The notes under the pieces are model-generated. The model was not told the DNA's origin and made no database searches. It saw only the letters and a list, made by a program, of their open reading frames with translations. The position numbers and the translations under genes were made by a program. A stretch of 34,438 bases of DNA from Aureispira sp. CCB-QB1 (lineage in GTDB: Bacteria > Bacteroidota > Bacteroidia > Chitinophagales > Saprospiraceae), in contig NZ_JHBV01000034.1 of the NCBI RefSeq assembly GCF_000724545.1, forward strand, positions 1 through 34,438, given 5' to 3'. Shown piece by piece: positions 1-9,600 of the stretch (position 1 is its first letter; every line of letters begins with the position of its first letter).

Positions 1-2893
1 TGTTATAACCATTGGAACCATTATTGGTGATATAAATTCCAAATGAAGCACCGCCACTTCCACCACCAATACCACCAGCACCACCAGCGCCACCAGCGCC
101 GCCGCCACCGCCACCATTTCCATTTCCAGATGGAAGTAGCCCACCGCCGCCACCGCCGCCGCCGCCGCCGTCTCCTCCTTGACCATTTTGACCATTAGAC
201 GCCTTTCGGATTTGGTAGACTCCTCCTATATGTTTTCCTGACGCTGCATCGGATCCTCTTTCTCCATTCGCTCCAGGACTCCCAGGAAAACCATTTCCCC
301 CGCCAGTTCCTGTTCCAAGCAAAAGTGTACTTCCAGAAGCACCGCCCGAAGAAATTTGTCCACCTCCTCTTGGACCGCCACCAGCACCACCTGTACCACC
401 GCTACCAGCAGCACCAACTACTGGCAAACCTCCAGCACCACCGCCACCGCCAGCACCGCCATGCATATTAGGGTATACACTAGAAGCCCCCATTCCGCCA
501 TTAGAATTTAGTGTACTTCCTCCCTGACCTCTTGGTGGTTCGGGTGGCAAACCACAAATCCCAAAACTTCCCCCACCGTTTCCTCCACTTCCTCCATCTA
601 CAAATACGCCTAATAAACTTCCAGAAACGCCAGTTGCTCCATTTCGACCATCTAAATTGCTTGATCCAAGAGGACCAGCCATTCGACCGCAACCATTCAT
701 TCCTACAGTGCCATCAGCAGCATCTCCAGCTTCTATTTCAACACGAGTAATATGGTAATCTTCTGCACCATTCAAATACAAGCCATAAGTCGAAATGCCC
801 GATCCAGCAGGAGCATCATCGGTAGTAATGGTTAAATCTTGCAAACGAAAACCTTTGACACCAACAGCTTGAATGGCAACTAAGCGCTGGTTTAAGTTCG
901 GTTTTCCATCAGGATTGGCTACTGTCCTATGAATGACAGTTCGCCCTTGGTTACTTGCTTTTACCCAGTTGATTGTTGGCAAAAAGCCACCTTCTAAAGT
1001 AATATTATCATATAAATTTAAAGCTCGGTTTATTGTATAAACTCCCTCTCCCATTTTGATAACCACGTTACCACAAACTGCACGTCGCAGAGCCTCATTT
1101 AAATTAGTTGGATTTGATTTAGTTCCTTTACCAGAATTAGGTGCTAAAGGAGTAACATAAATTTCAGGGCAAGTAACAGCAGGCGGATTAGGAATTACCC
1201 TTAACTCTATTGTATCTTCTGCCATACAAAAACCACTCGAAGTCTGGGTTTTTAAAGCAAACTTATAATTCCCTGGGGAGGTGTACATTCCAAAATCCAA
1301 TCTGGATGTGGAGCCATTAACACTTCCAGAAGTGCCATTCGTAAAAACAGGATGCCCTGTCGCTGTTGTATTTAAATCAGACCAAGCAAACAGCAATCCA
1401 TCTCTATTCACACCTCCAATTAAACTTACAGAACCACCACCACATACATTTCCTCTATTCGGTAGAATATCGACCACGGGATCTTCTACTGTCACGAGGA
1501 CAGCATCTGTTGTTGGCGGGTCTCCATTCGAGTAAGTTAATGTCACTGTATAAAGCGTACTATTACTGACTGTTGCTACAGGGTTAGCAATATTGGGATT
1601 CGATAAGCCAGCTGCTGGTTCCCACTTAAAACTTTGTACCGCAGAAGAAGTTGTTCTTGCATTTAGATTGGCTTGCCCTCCTTTGCAAATAATAGTATCT
1701 CTTCCTGCATCAACAGCAACCCCTGGTGGTGGCAAGGGAGGAACATTAATCACATAAACATAAGTACTGGTTGCATACAAAGGGCATTTATTATCAAATA
1801 TTTTTACTGTAAATTTATGACTACGTCCTGCGTCACTAGGGGTCGGAGTCCAAGAAAAATTTCCTTCTACTTGACTAGGCACAGCATTCGTCGCTACCGA
1901 AAAATTAGCGCCTGGAATCCCACGATTCCAATTCATTTTCACTGTATCTCCTATATCTGAATCTGTACCTTCGACAACAAATGACAAAGGATTTCCAACA
2001 GTAGCAGTTGCTCTATAACTAGTTGTTACATTGATTCCTGAAACAGTTGGCGAATTATTAGAACTGTTTCCTTTCGCTAAGTATTGAACATCTCGAACAA
2101 CCGATCCTACTTTTACACCTCCTCGATACTCTTCTACCAAAACACAAAAAACAACTTGCTGATTGGGAGGTGAGGTAGTTCCAAACTCCATCTGTCCTGT
2201 TTCAGGGTCTAGGGTCATACTTGGCGAGGCATCAATAGGGTTCGTTCCAGAAAAACCTGCCCCTGTATCATAATCCACAGGCACTCCTGGGCTTTCCATA
2301 CAATCCACTAAAGAATATACCAATGAATCACCATCTGTTTCTAAAACGCCATTATTATAAATATAAGGATTGTTTCGCTCGCCTATCATTTTAGGAATAG
2401 CCAAAAATTCTGGAGAATTATTTAATAAGCCTGCCGCATTATTAATTTCTGCATAAATATACAATCCTCCTGGAGCCGAATTAAAAGAACTAATGGTTCC
2501 TGATCGACAACAATGCTGCCAAGATACTGTTGCATTATTACACCCCACAGGCAATGTAAACGTTCCTTTGTAAACATATTCTTCCACACCAAAAGGTCCC
2601 CCTCCACTACAAGACGTATTTCCTGACGTACACTTTGGAGTAATATCTACTCGGCTTACAAATGCAAGGTTGATGCTACCTGAACTTGGAGAACAGGCAC
2701 CCGACCAGTTGACGGTTTGAGAAGAAAGTGACAAAGGAGTACTGGAGCATTCCCGATACGCTGTCAAGGTCACTTCGTACGTGTTGGTTCCTAAACACTG
2801 ATAAGTTAAACTAGCACCAAAAACAGCAAAAGAAATTGGAGTAAATAAAAAATATAATGGAATTATTAAAACTAATGGTATCTTCTTTATCAT
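1..2893 (-). CDS. Secreted glycine-rich surface protein with beta-helix-like region, C-terminus beyond the window
   Basis: An open frame of 964 codons runs from ATG at 2893 to the window edge with no stop, so the gene is truncated by the window. Residues 1-23 look like a signal peptide. Residues about 27-385 match the N-terminal module of the giant adhesin at 6681-18398 (shared TYEVTL, DGDSL.YSLV, PTxSGxN and FxWTP motifs). A PKD/Ig-like domain follows at about 390-470 (ICKGGQANL, LYTVTLTY). From about 574, CPEIYVTPLAPNSGKGT begins a stretch typical of parallel beta-helix (DUF1565/pectin-lyase-like) surface proteins. Residues about 718-964 are very rich in Gly, with one run of ten. The T9SS sorting domain expected at the C-terminus would lie outside the window. 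It is probably an exported surface or matrix protein. Substrate and exact role are unknown. The gene lies 354 bp downstream of 3248-5626 and behind a terminator, so it is likely a separate transcript. Confidence 0.85.
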   Translation of the reverse strand, partial: MIKKIPLVLIIPLYFLFTPISFAVFGASLTYQCLGTNTYEVTLTAYRECSSTPLSLSSQTVNWSGACSPSSGSINLAFVSRVDITPKCTSGNTSCSGGGPFGVEEYVYKGTFTLPVGCNNATVSWQHCCRSGTISSFNSAPGGLYIYAEINNAAGLLNNSPEFLAIPKMIGERNNPYIYNNGVLETDGDSLVYSLVDCMESPGVPVDYDTGAGFSGTNPIDASPSMTLDPETGQMEFGTTSPPNQQVVFCVLVEEYRGGVKVGSVVRDVQYLAKGNSSNNSPTVSGINVTTSYRATATVGNPLSFVVEGTDSDIGDTVKMNWNRGIPGANFSVATNAVPSQVEGNFSWTPTPSDAGRSHKFTVKIFDNKCPLYATSTYVYVINVPPLPPPGVAVDAGRDTIICKGGQANLNARTTSSAVQSFKWEPAAGLSNPNIANPVATVSNSTLYTVTLTYSNGDPPTTDAVLVTVEDPVVDILPNRGNVCGGGSVSLIGGVNRDGLLFAWSDLNTTATGHPVFTNGTSGSVNGSTSRLDFGMYTSPGNYKFALKTQTSSGFCMAEDTIELRVIPNPPAVTCPEIYVTPLAPNSGKGTKSNPTNLNEALRRAVCGNVVIKMGEGVYTINRALNLYDNITLEGGFLPTINWVKASNQGRTVIHRTVANPDGKPNLNQRLVAIQAVGVKGFRLQDLTITTDDAPAGSGISTYGLYLNGAEDYHITRVEIEAGDAADGTVGMNGCGRMAGPLGSSNLDGRNGATGVSGSLLGVFVDGGSGGNGGGSFGICGLPPEPPRGQGGSTLNSNGGMGASSVYPNMHGGAGGGGGAGGLPVVGAAGSGGTGGAGGGPRGGGQISSGGASGSTLLLGTGTGGGNGFPGSPGANGERGSDAASGKHIGGVYQIRKASNGQNGQGGDGGGGGGGGGGLLPSGNGNGGGGGGAGGAGGAGGIGGGSGGASFGIYITNNGSNGYN
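43..450 (-). repeat. Glycine-codon-rich repeat tract with a CCG run
   Basis: On the plus strand this is dense in CCA, CCG, ACC and GCC triplets, which read as GGN glycine codons on the minus strand inside the truncated secreted protein. The densest part, 140-169, encodes ten consecutive glycines and includes six uninterrupted CCG units at 153-170. Repeat-length change here would add or remove glycines without breaking the frame. The tract is strikingly GC-rich in otherwise AT-rich DNA. Confidence 0.75.
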
Positions 2894-3169
2894 TATAATA
2901 AGCTTTTATTAAGGGACGGAAGCTATATATATTTATTAATTTAAACAATAGAACATAAGACATTAATGGATAAAAAAAGGATATTTAACCAAATACTGCG
3001 CTGTAAGTCCTATATGTTATCTATAATTGTTTTTTATATTTCAATAGTTCATCAAAAAAACGAAGCATTATCGCAATTAAACTTTCACTATTAAATCAAT
3101 ACAAATATTTTTTTTTATCTTTTATTCATAAACAACAAACAAACTATTAATATTTATAATTAATATTTA

Positions 3170-3225
3170 AAAACCCGAAAACCTGAACAATTACACATTG
3201 TAATATTTTCAGACTTTCGGGTTTT
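3170..3225 (-). terminator. Long nested hairpin terminator after the PorE-like gene
   Basis: Three nested inverted repeats: AAAACCCGAAA (3170-3180) with TTTCGGGTTTT (3215-3225), CTGAA (3183-3187) with TTCAG (3208-3212), and ATTACA (3190-3195) with TGTAAT (3199-3204). On the minus-strand transcript the stem ends in a U-run. It lies 23 bp past the stop of 3248-5626 and closes the adhesin-PorP-OmpA transcript. The rest of 2894-3247 is AT-rich with no gene seen. Confidence 0.8.
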
Positions 3226-3247
3226 AGAGCATTGATATATATTATTT

Positions 3248-5626
3248 TTATTCAACTTTTTCAAACTTTGTAATAAGGACTTCTGTTCTCCTATTTTCTT
3301 GATGATCAGATTCAGAGCAAAATGTGCATTTATTCTTCAAGCGCTCCTCTCCGTAGCCTACTGCCTCTATCCTATTCGCTGCAATGCCTTTTTTAACTAA
3401 ATAATCCTTAGCGCTTTCTGCTCTTTTTTGTGCCAACACTTGATTGTACGCATCAGAACCTCTAGTATCTGTATGAGAAGATAGCTCTATTTCCATAGAT
3501 GGATATTTATTCATAATAACCACCAAATCTTTTAAATCACTGGCGGCATCTGGGCGGATATTCCATTTATCATAATCATAAAAAATGCTCTTTAGCTCAA
3601 TAACATCCCCCTCTTTGATAGATTTTTCCACCTCTTTGTTTGTTAACAAAAAGGGATCTCCTAAACGATCAAAATTAGGTTTCATTTCCATCTCTAGTTC
3701 GATTCCTCTATTACAATCATCTTCCGTCAACAAAGAGATTACTTGATTATCGCCAAAAAACTTATTTTTCTTAGATTTAACGACATACTCACAACCACAT
3801 TCTAATGGGAAGCCAAATTCTCCATTGTCTGCCACTTCCATAACCAATTCTTCACCAGAACAACGGTTTAATAGAATAACACTTGTTTTAGGCAGAGGTT
3901 TATCGTATTCCACATTTAATACTCTTCCTTTGACGTGCGTAGGGGGTAATGGTGTATTAGGATCATAAATGTAATTGACAGGGGGAATGTCTGTTGTATT
4001 GTACATTTTTCGAGTTGATGTACTGACAACAACCTCTTCTTCCAAGGCAATCGTTCCGTCTCTAGTTAAACCAATACAATATTCATCTAACCCATCTATA
4101 TCTTTAGGCATAATAAAGTAATCCGAAACCGTCAAATAACCTTCGCGAATGACTTCTATAAAATAAGGGTCTCCTGCTCTTAACTTACAAGTAGTATATC
4201 CATATTCATTGGTAATACTTTCTACAGCGGGTTCTTCTCGTTCTGTGTCTCGTTTGACACTTACTTTGGCTTTGTCTAAACGCAATCTAGAATCATCGTC
4301 ATAAATACAAACATCAATATTCATACTTGGCAATGGCGCTACTCCGTCCAAACCGTCTTTTATTTTGAAGTAATACAAATCATCCTCTCCACTACCTCCA
4401 TCTCGACTAGAAGCATAATATCCCTCTGTTTTATCTTGGTTAATAATCAATCCAAAATCGTCTCCAGGTGAATTGATAGGTGAGCCCACATTGAAAGGAA
4501 ACTCCCACAAAGAATCGGGGTGGTTATAAACTTGTGTTGCCATAAAAATATCCAACCCTCCCAAACTAGACCAACCGTTGGAAGCAAAAAACAACGTTCC
4601 ATCTTCGTGAATGAAGGGGAAAACTTCATCTCCAGGCGTATTAATTCTAGATCCCAAGTTAACAGGTTTCTGCCATTTCCCTGCCTTTAATCTAGATGCC
4701 CAAAGATCCATTCCTCCATAACCGCCTTTCTCATTGCTTGCAAAAACTAGAATCGTTTCATCTTTGGTCAAAGCTGGATGTGCTTGATCTACATCTGCCT
4801 TATTAAATGGAAACTCTCGTTCGTTCGTCCATTCTCCACTGACAAAGTCAGCCATGTACAAGTTTAGTTTTGTTGTACCATCCTTACTTTTCCCTCGTTT
4901 TCCTTTGTAAAAATCATTTCGAGTAAAATAAATTGTTTTTTGATCCTTGCTAAACACACTAGGACCTTCGTGCAACTCCGTATTTAATTCATCAGCAAAT
5001 AACTCAGGCTCTTCAAACGAGCCATCTTCGGCTCTTTTGGCATAATACAAATCCATGTAATTATCGTTCAACCAACGGTCTCTCTGTTCGGTTTTGTTAC
5101 GAGTTGAAACGAATAAAATTCCATCATTATAATACATGGGGCTAAATTCTAATTTAGGAGAATTCAGCACCTTTTCATTTTTGAGTTCTACAGGACCAAT
5201 AGAACGCAATTCTGCAATTTGATTACAAGCTTCCCAACCCATTTTAGCACGTTGGTCATAAGGTTTACCGTTCGCTTTATCTTGTAATTGCTCATCACAA
5301 ATCCTAAAATGATTTCTAGCTTCTAGATATCGCCCATTGGTCTGTAATGCTTGTGCATAATATAGATGAAATAATGGTTCATTATCTTCTTGTTCTATCA
5401 AAATGCCGTACAATCTCTCTGCACTACGACTATCGCCAATTTTTCGGCTACTTTTGGCCATTCGAATCAATGTTCGACGATCTAGCTTTTCAATATCCTC
5501 CTTATTTTGCATTTCCAAATACACACCATAGCCTTTGGACTCAAATTGTTTTTCTGCTCTACTTTTTTGTGCCCAAAGCGTTGGTGTAAAGAATAGGATA
5601 AAAATTATGTATACTATATTTTTCAT
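3248..5626 (-). CDS. PorE-like TPR / beta-propeller / OmpA-family periplasmic protein
   Basis: A 792-residue protein with a signal peptide (about 1-19, ending WAQ). Visible order: TPR-like helices (about 25-125), WD40-like PD40 beta-propeller blades (about 155-430; repeated S.DG..F.S and GG.D signatures), one or two carboxypeptidase-regulatory-like Ig folds (about 440-640), and an OmpA C-terminal peptidoglycan-binding domain (about 675-792) with SSHTDTRG and ENRRTEV motifs. This is the architecture described for the T9SS component PorE of Porphyromonas gingivalis, which binds peptidoglycan and associates with PorP. Here no lipobox Cys is seen after the signal. The gene starts 32 bp after the PorP/SprF gene, so they are almost surely co-transcribed. 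Its inferred job is to anchor the outer-membrane adhesin/PorP complex to the cell wall. Paralogues of this architecture are numerous in Bacteroidota, so it may serve this adhesin only and not be the core PorE. Confidence 0.87.
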   Translation of the reverse strand: MKNIVYIIFILFFTPTLWAQKSRAEKQFESKGYGVYLEMQNKEDIEKLDRRTLIRMAKSSRKIGDSRSAERLYGILIEQEDNEPLFHLYYAQALQTNGRYLEARNHFRICDEQLQDKANGKPYDQRAKMGWEACNQIAELRSIGPVELKNEKVLNSPKLEFSPMYYNDGILFVSTRNKTEQRDRWLNDNYMDLYYAKRAEDGSFEEPELFADELNTELHEGPSVFSKDQKTIYFTRNDFYKGKRGKSKDGTTKLNLYMADFVSGEWTNEREFPFNKADVDQAHPALTKDETILVFASNEKGGYGGMDLWASRLKAGKWQKPVNLGSRINTPGDEVFPFIHEDGTLFFASNGWSSLGGLDIFMATQVYNHPDSLWEFPFNVGSPINSPGDDFGLIINQDKTEGYYASSRDGGSGEDDLYYFKIKDGLDGVAPLPSMNIDVCIYDDDSRLRLDKAKVSVKRDTEREEPAVESITNEYGYTTCKLRAGDPYFIEVIREGYLTVSDYFIMPKDIDGLDEYCIGLTRDGTIALEEEVVVSTSTRKMYNTTDIPPVNYIYDPNTPLPPTHVKGRVLNVEYDKPLPKTSVILLNRCSGEELVMEVADNGEFGFPLECGCEYVVKSKKNKFFGDNQVISLLTEDDCNRGIELEMEMKPNFDRLGDPFLLTNKEVEKSIKEGDVIELKSIFYDYDKWNIRPDAASDLKDLVVIMNKYPSMEIELSSHTDTRGSDAYNQVLAQKRAESAKDYLVKKGIAANRIEAVGYGEERLKNKCTFCSESDHQENRRTEVLITKFEKVE

Positions 5627-5658
5627 TCAAAAATAAAATTTGTCACACCGTATTATGG

Positions 5659-6585
5659 TTAAAAAAATCGAGGATTATTTACTTTTTCCGTTTTCTTCAA
5701 AAAACAATACTCTACCATTACTTCTATGGTTCCTGCATTGTATTGTTGCAGTTGACTAACGGTAATATCATAAGCAAATGCAATTTGTAACGATGGCGCA
5801 ATTCTCCATTGAAGCATCATATCAAACGAATCTCCCAAGCGGTACGTTACCCCTGCCAAAACTTTTTGAAAAAAGACAAAACTTAAGTTAATATCTAAAT
5901 CCAACGGTGCATTAACCACATACTTAAACAATAAATTGGGTTGTATTTGTACATTTTTGGCAATATCAAAAGATAATCCTCCCATTAAATAATAGTGTTG
6001 CTTAAGTTTGGGTTCAATATTAACTGTTGTATTGGTGCTAAAATCTAACTTATTCTCAAAAAGATGCGGTACCGACAAGCCTCCATACCAATGTTTGGCT
6101 TGATAATAAATTCCTGCTCCAAAATTGGGCAAAACCTTACTGGTCATTCCTCCTGGAATAGAGTTGTCAAAAGACTGCGTAGGATCGGCTTCATCCCATC
6201 GAATTTGCATGTATGAAATGGAGCCTCGCAAGCCTAAGCTTAAAAAGTTTTCGTTCTTAAATCGAATGATATAGGCATAATTCGTCTCTATATCCACTTT
6301 ATCAGTGAATCCAATTTGGTCATAAGTGACAGAAAGACCTAAACCCAATCGCTTTTTCCATACAGCTCCATGTGCATTCAAGGTAGCCGTTTGGGGAGCT
6401 CGTTCAATCCCAATCCACTGTTTTCTATACAATGCAGATAAACAAACTACTTTTTTACTGCCTGCATAAGCAGGGTTGTAGTACATTTTGTTAAACATGA
6501 ATTGGGTATACTGTGCATCTTGTTGCGCCCAAGCTGTTGCCCAACACCCACAAATTATTATAAAAAGGAAACTATATCGTCTCAT
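5659..6585 (-). CDS. PorP/SprF family type IX secretion outer-membrane protein
   Basis: A 308-residue protein with a signal peptide (about 1-20, ending AWAQ) followed by the family hallmark QYTQFMFNK..YNPAYAGS. The rest alternates short amphipathic strands typical of an outer-membrane beta-barrel. In Flavobacterium johnsoniae, SprF is needed to secrete the adhesin SprB, whose C-terminal signal is of type B. This gene sits directly downstream of an SprB-like adhesin (96-bp gap) and upstream of a PorE-like OmpA protein (32-bp gap), the expected arrangement for a dedicated partner. The family assignment is firm; that it serves the adjacent adhesin is inferred from position. Confidence 0.92.
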   Translation of the reverse strand: MRRYSFLFIIICGCWATAWAQQDAQYTQFMFNKMYYNPAYAGSKKVVCLSALYRKQWIGIERAPQTATLNAHGAVWKKRLGLGLSVTYDQIGFTDKVDIETNYAYIIRFKNENFLSLGLRGSISYMQIRWDEADPTQSFDNSIPGGMTSKVLPNFGAGIYYQAKHWYGGLSVPHLFENKLDFSTNTTVNIEPKLKQHYYLMGGLSFDIAKNVQIQPNLLFKYVVNAPLDLDINLSFVFFQKVLAGVTYRLGDSFDMMLQWRIAPSLQIAFAYDITVSQLQQYNAGTIEVMVEYCFLKKTEKVNNPRFF

Positions 6586-6680
6586 ATTTTTGATGCGTTT
6601 TGCTTACATTTTAGTTTTAACATTAGTCCGCTTCATTCAAATACCACACTAATTTTTAATTCTCACTTCATTACTCCAAC

Positions 6681-9600
6681 TTACCGTCGTAACTCTACAG
6701 ATCCCTGTATTTGTTCTTGATCACCTATTTTTATAATATAAAAGTAGGTGCCGTCAGGCAAGACTCTTCCCTGGTGAGTTCCATTCCATTGATTTTGATA
6801 ATGATCAGATTGATAAACTAAATCTCCCCAACGGTTAAAGACCAATAGTTTTGCGACTTGTGCGTTATCTAGGCAAGACACCTCAAATAAATCATTGACC
6901 CCATCTTCATTGGGGGTAAAAATATTAGGAATATCACAGTCCAAAACGGGACTAATATCCAACAGTACCAACGCTGTATCACAGTTAGAAGGACAAACAG
7001 GATTGCAAAGTTCGTAAATAAAGCTCTGATTATTAAGTACTCCTTGTAAATTTAATTCAAATTCGCCATTATTTAGGTTCACCATCTGCCCTTCGTTCAT
7101 TGGTGTGTTGATATAAATGTCCCAATTGTTGGTTAAAACATCATTGGTACGAACATTAACCACAATAGCAGAATTACTTGGTACCACACTAAAATGATCT
7201 GCATTGGCAATTGGACTCGCCCCTCCTAATATAACTAACATAGAATCTGCACTATAGTTGACACAAGCACCATTGGACAATGTCCAAATAAACAAGGTCG
7301 TATCTTGTTGTAAATTAGTTACAATAGTATTCGGTTGGTTTGGTGTAATAATAACAGCAGATGTATTCGTTGTCCAAATCCCTGTCCCTATGGATGGACT
7401 AGTCGCATTTAAGAGTAATGTATCTTGACTACAAGTAACAATATTTCCTCCTGCTTGAGCTGAAATACTAGGTGCCACCGCTATATCAATTTCAACGGTA
7501 TCTGTCGAATGAATCCCACAAGCACCATTATCAAATTCCCAAACAAAGGTGTAGCTATTTCCAGGAATCAAACCTGTAATAGGGCTTAATGGATCGTTGA
7601 TATTCCCAATAGTTGCTCCCGTAGCAGCTTGTGCAGGCGACTGTGTCCAAGTACCGTTACTCAAAGTAGGATTACTTCCCGTCAAGGTAGTGGTAGATAT
7701 TCCACATAAATTTTGATCTACCCCTGCATTCGCAATATCCGTACTTTGAGGAGCAACAACAACAATCAAAGAATCGGTTGAAATACTAGGACATGTTGCA
7801 TTGGACAATGTCCAATAGAATACATTCGTGCCAATAGGTAAGTTAGCAACAAACGTTGTCGCAGCAGTCGGATTTACAATTGTTGCTCCAGAGCTTGTTG
7901 TCCAGACTCCAGTTGTATTGGCAGGAGGAATGGTAGCTGTTATCGTCGTTGTATCTATGCCACACAAGTTTTGATCAGCACCCGTTATAGCAACTGCGGA
8001 GCTATTGTTGTAAAGCGTTACAGTAGTAGCGTTCGATTGTGCAGTACAACCATTTAGAGTCACAACAACATAATAACTTCCTGTATCGGCTAGCGTTACG
8101 TTATTTAAGGTATAATTCTGCCCTTGCCCTATACTGGTACCCAATGGCAATTTATACCAATTGTATGTAGCTCCAGTAATCGTAGAAGCCATTAATACAA
8201 TAGAATCTCCTGTACAACCAGGGCTACTATTGGATGCAATTGGGGCATTCGGCAAGGGATTGACCTCTACCACAACACTTCCTGGCAAAGAAGGACAATT
8301 ATTATTATCCACAACAACCAAATAGTAGGTTCCTGAATCCAAGGTTGTTACAGCAAAAGGATTAGGATTTTGTACACTTGCAGTAAATCCATTCGGTCCT
8401 GTCCAACTATAACTATTTGCTGATGTCGTTGTAAACAAGGTTAATATATCTCCTTCACACAATGCCGTATCCACAGGCATATTCGGAGCTAAAGAGACAG
8501 GGTGAACTGTTACAACCGTAGAATCTAGTGCGGTACAGCCTGTTGCGGTATCCAATACTTCGACATAAAAAGTTGTCGTGTTTGTAACATTGGGAACCGT
8601 TACATTGGCACCAATACCCTCCGCTTGATTCAAAGCAATATCTCTATACCAAGTTATAACGGGGGTTCCTGAAGTTACTGTTGCGGCTATTGATAAGGCT
8701 ACTGTATCGCCTGTACAAATAGGTCCTGTATTAGAAATATTCGTAATATTCGGCTCTGAACCAACCGCAACGGTTATGGTATTAGAAGTAGAACGACAAC
8801 CTGTTATGGTATCAATGCAGATCATATACCACGTAGCATTGCCATAACTGTTATCATTCGGTGGAATTGTAGTCGTAGTTCCTATCGTCCATAAATTATT
8901 TCCGCCACCTGGCGTTCCCAAGACAGCGGCGCTATTCCCTAAGGGACCAATCCATTGAGCTTGTCCACATAGACCATTAGAACTCAAGACCAATGTATCA
9001 CCATCACAAATTGGACTATTGCTGACTATCGTTGGTGACAAAGGAACATTATTAATTACAATTCTAAACGTGGTATCCTTGGATATACATCCATTTGAGT
9101 CGATCACTGAAAGGCTATACAAACCTGAATCTAATACGGTTGCACTAGGTGTAAGTAGTGGATTTTGAACAGTATCAGCAAAGCCATTACTACCACTCCA
9201 AAAATAATTGACCGCTATTGTTGGGGTAGAGAAAACAATTGAATCGCCTACACAATGTTGAGTATCTATAGCAATTAGTGGGGCATTGGCTAATGGATAG
9301 GTCGATACTGCTGTAGGTATTGGGTCGGATGTACAACCACCTCCATTGGTTATTACCAAATAAAATGTCGTATCGGTAGTAATATTAGATACCGAAGGAT
9401 TTGTACCTGTGCCCGCTATATTCGTTAAGGTAGAATCTGCATACCAAGTATAACTAGTAGTTACTCCTATAGGAGCTGTACTTAGGTTAACGGTTCCTCC
9501 AACACAAATAGGTCCATCACTTGCTGTTGCTTGTGTATCTGGGTTTGGAACAATTATTACCAAACTAAAATTGGAGGTGCTAAAACAACCTGTCAAGGTA

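Noticed and set aside
501-692. Short Trp/Arg-rich and other frames within the glycine-rich region
   Set aside because: They are frame-shifted readings of the GGN repeat tract inside the larger coding frame.
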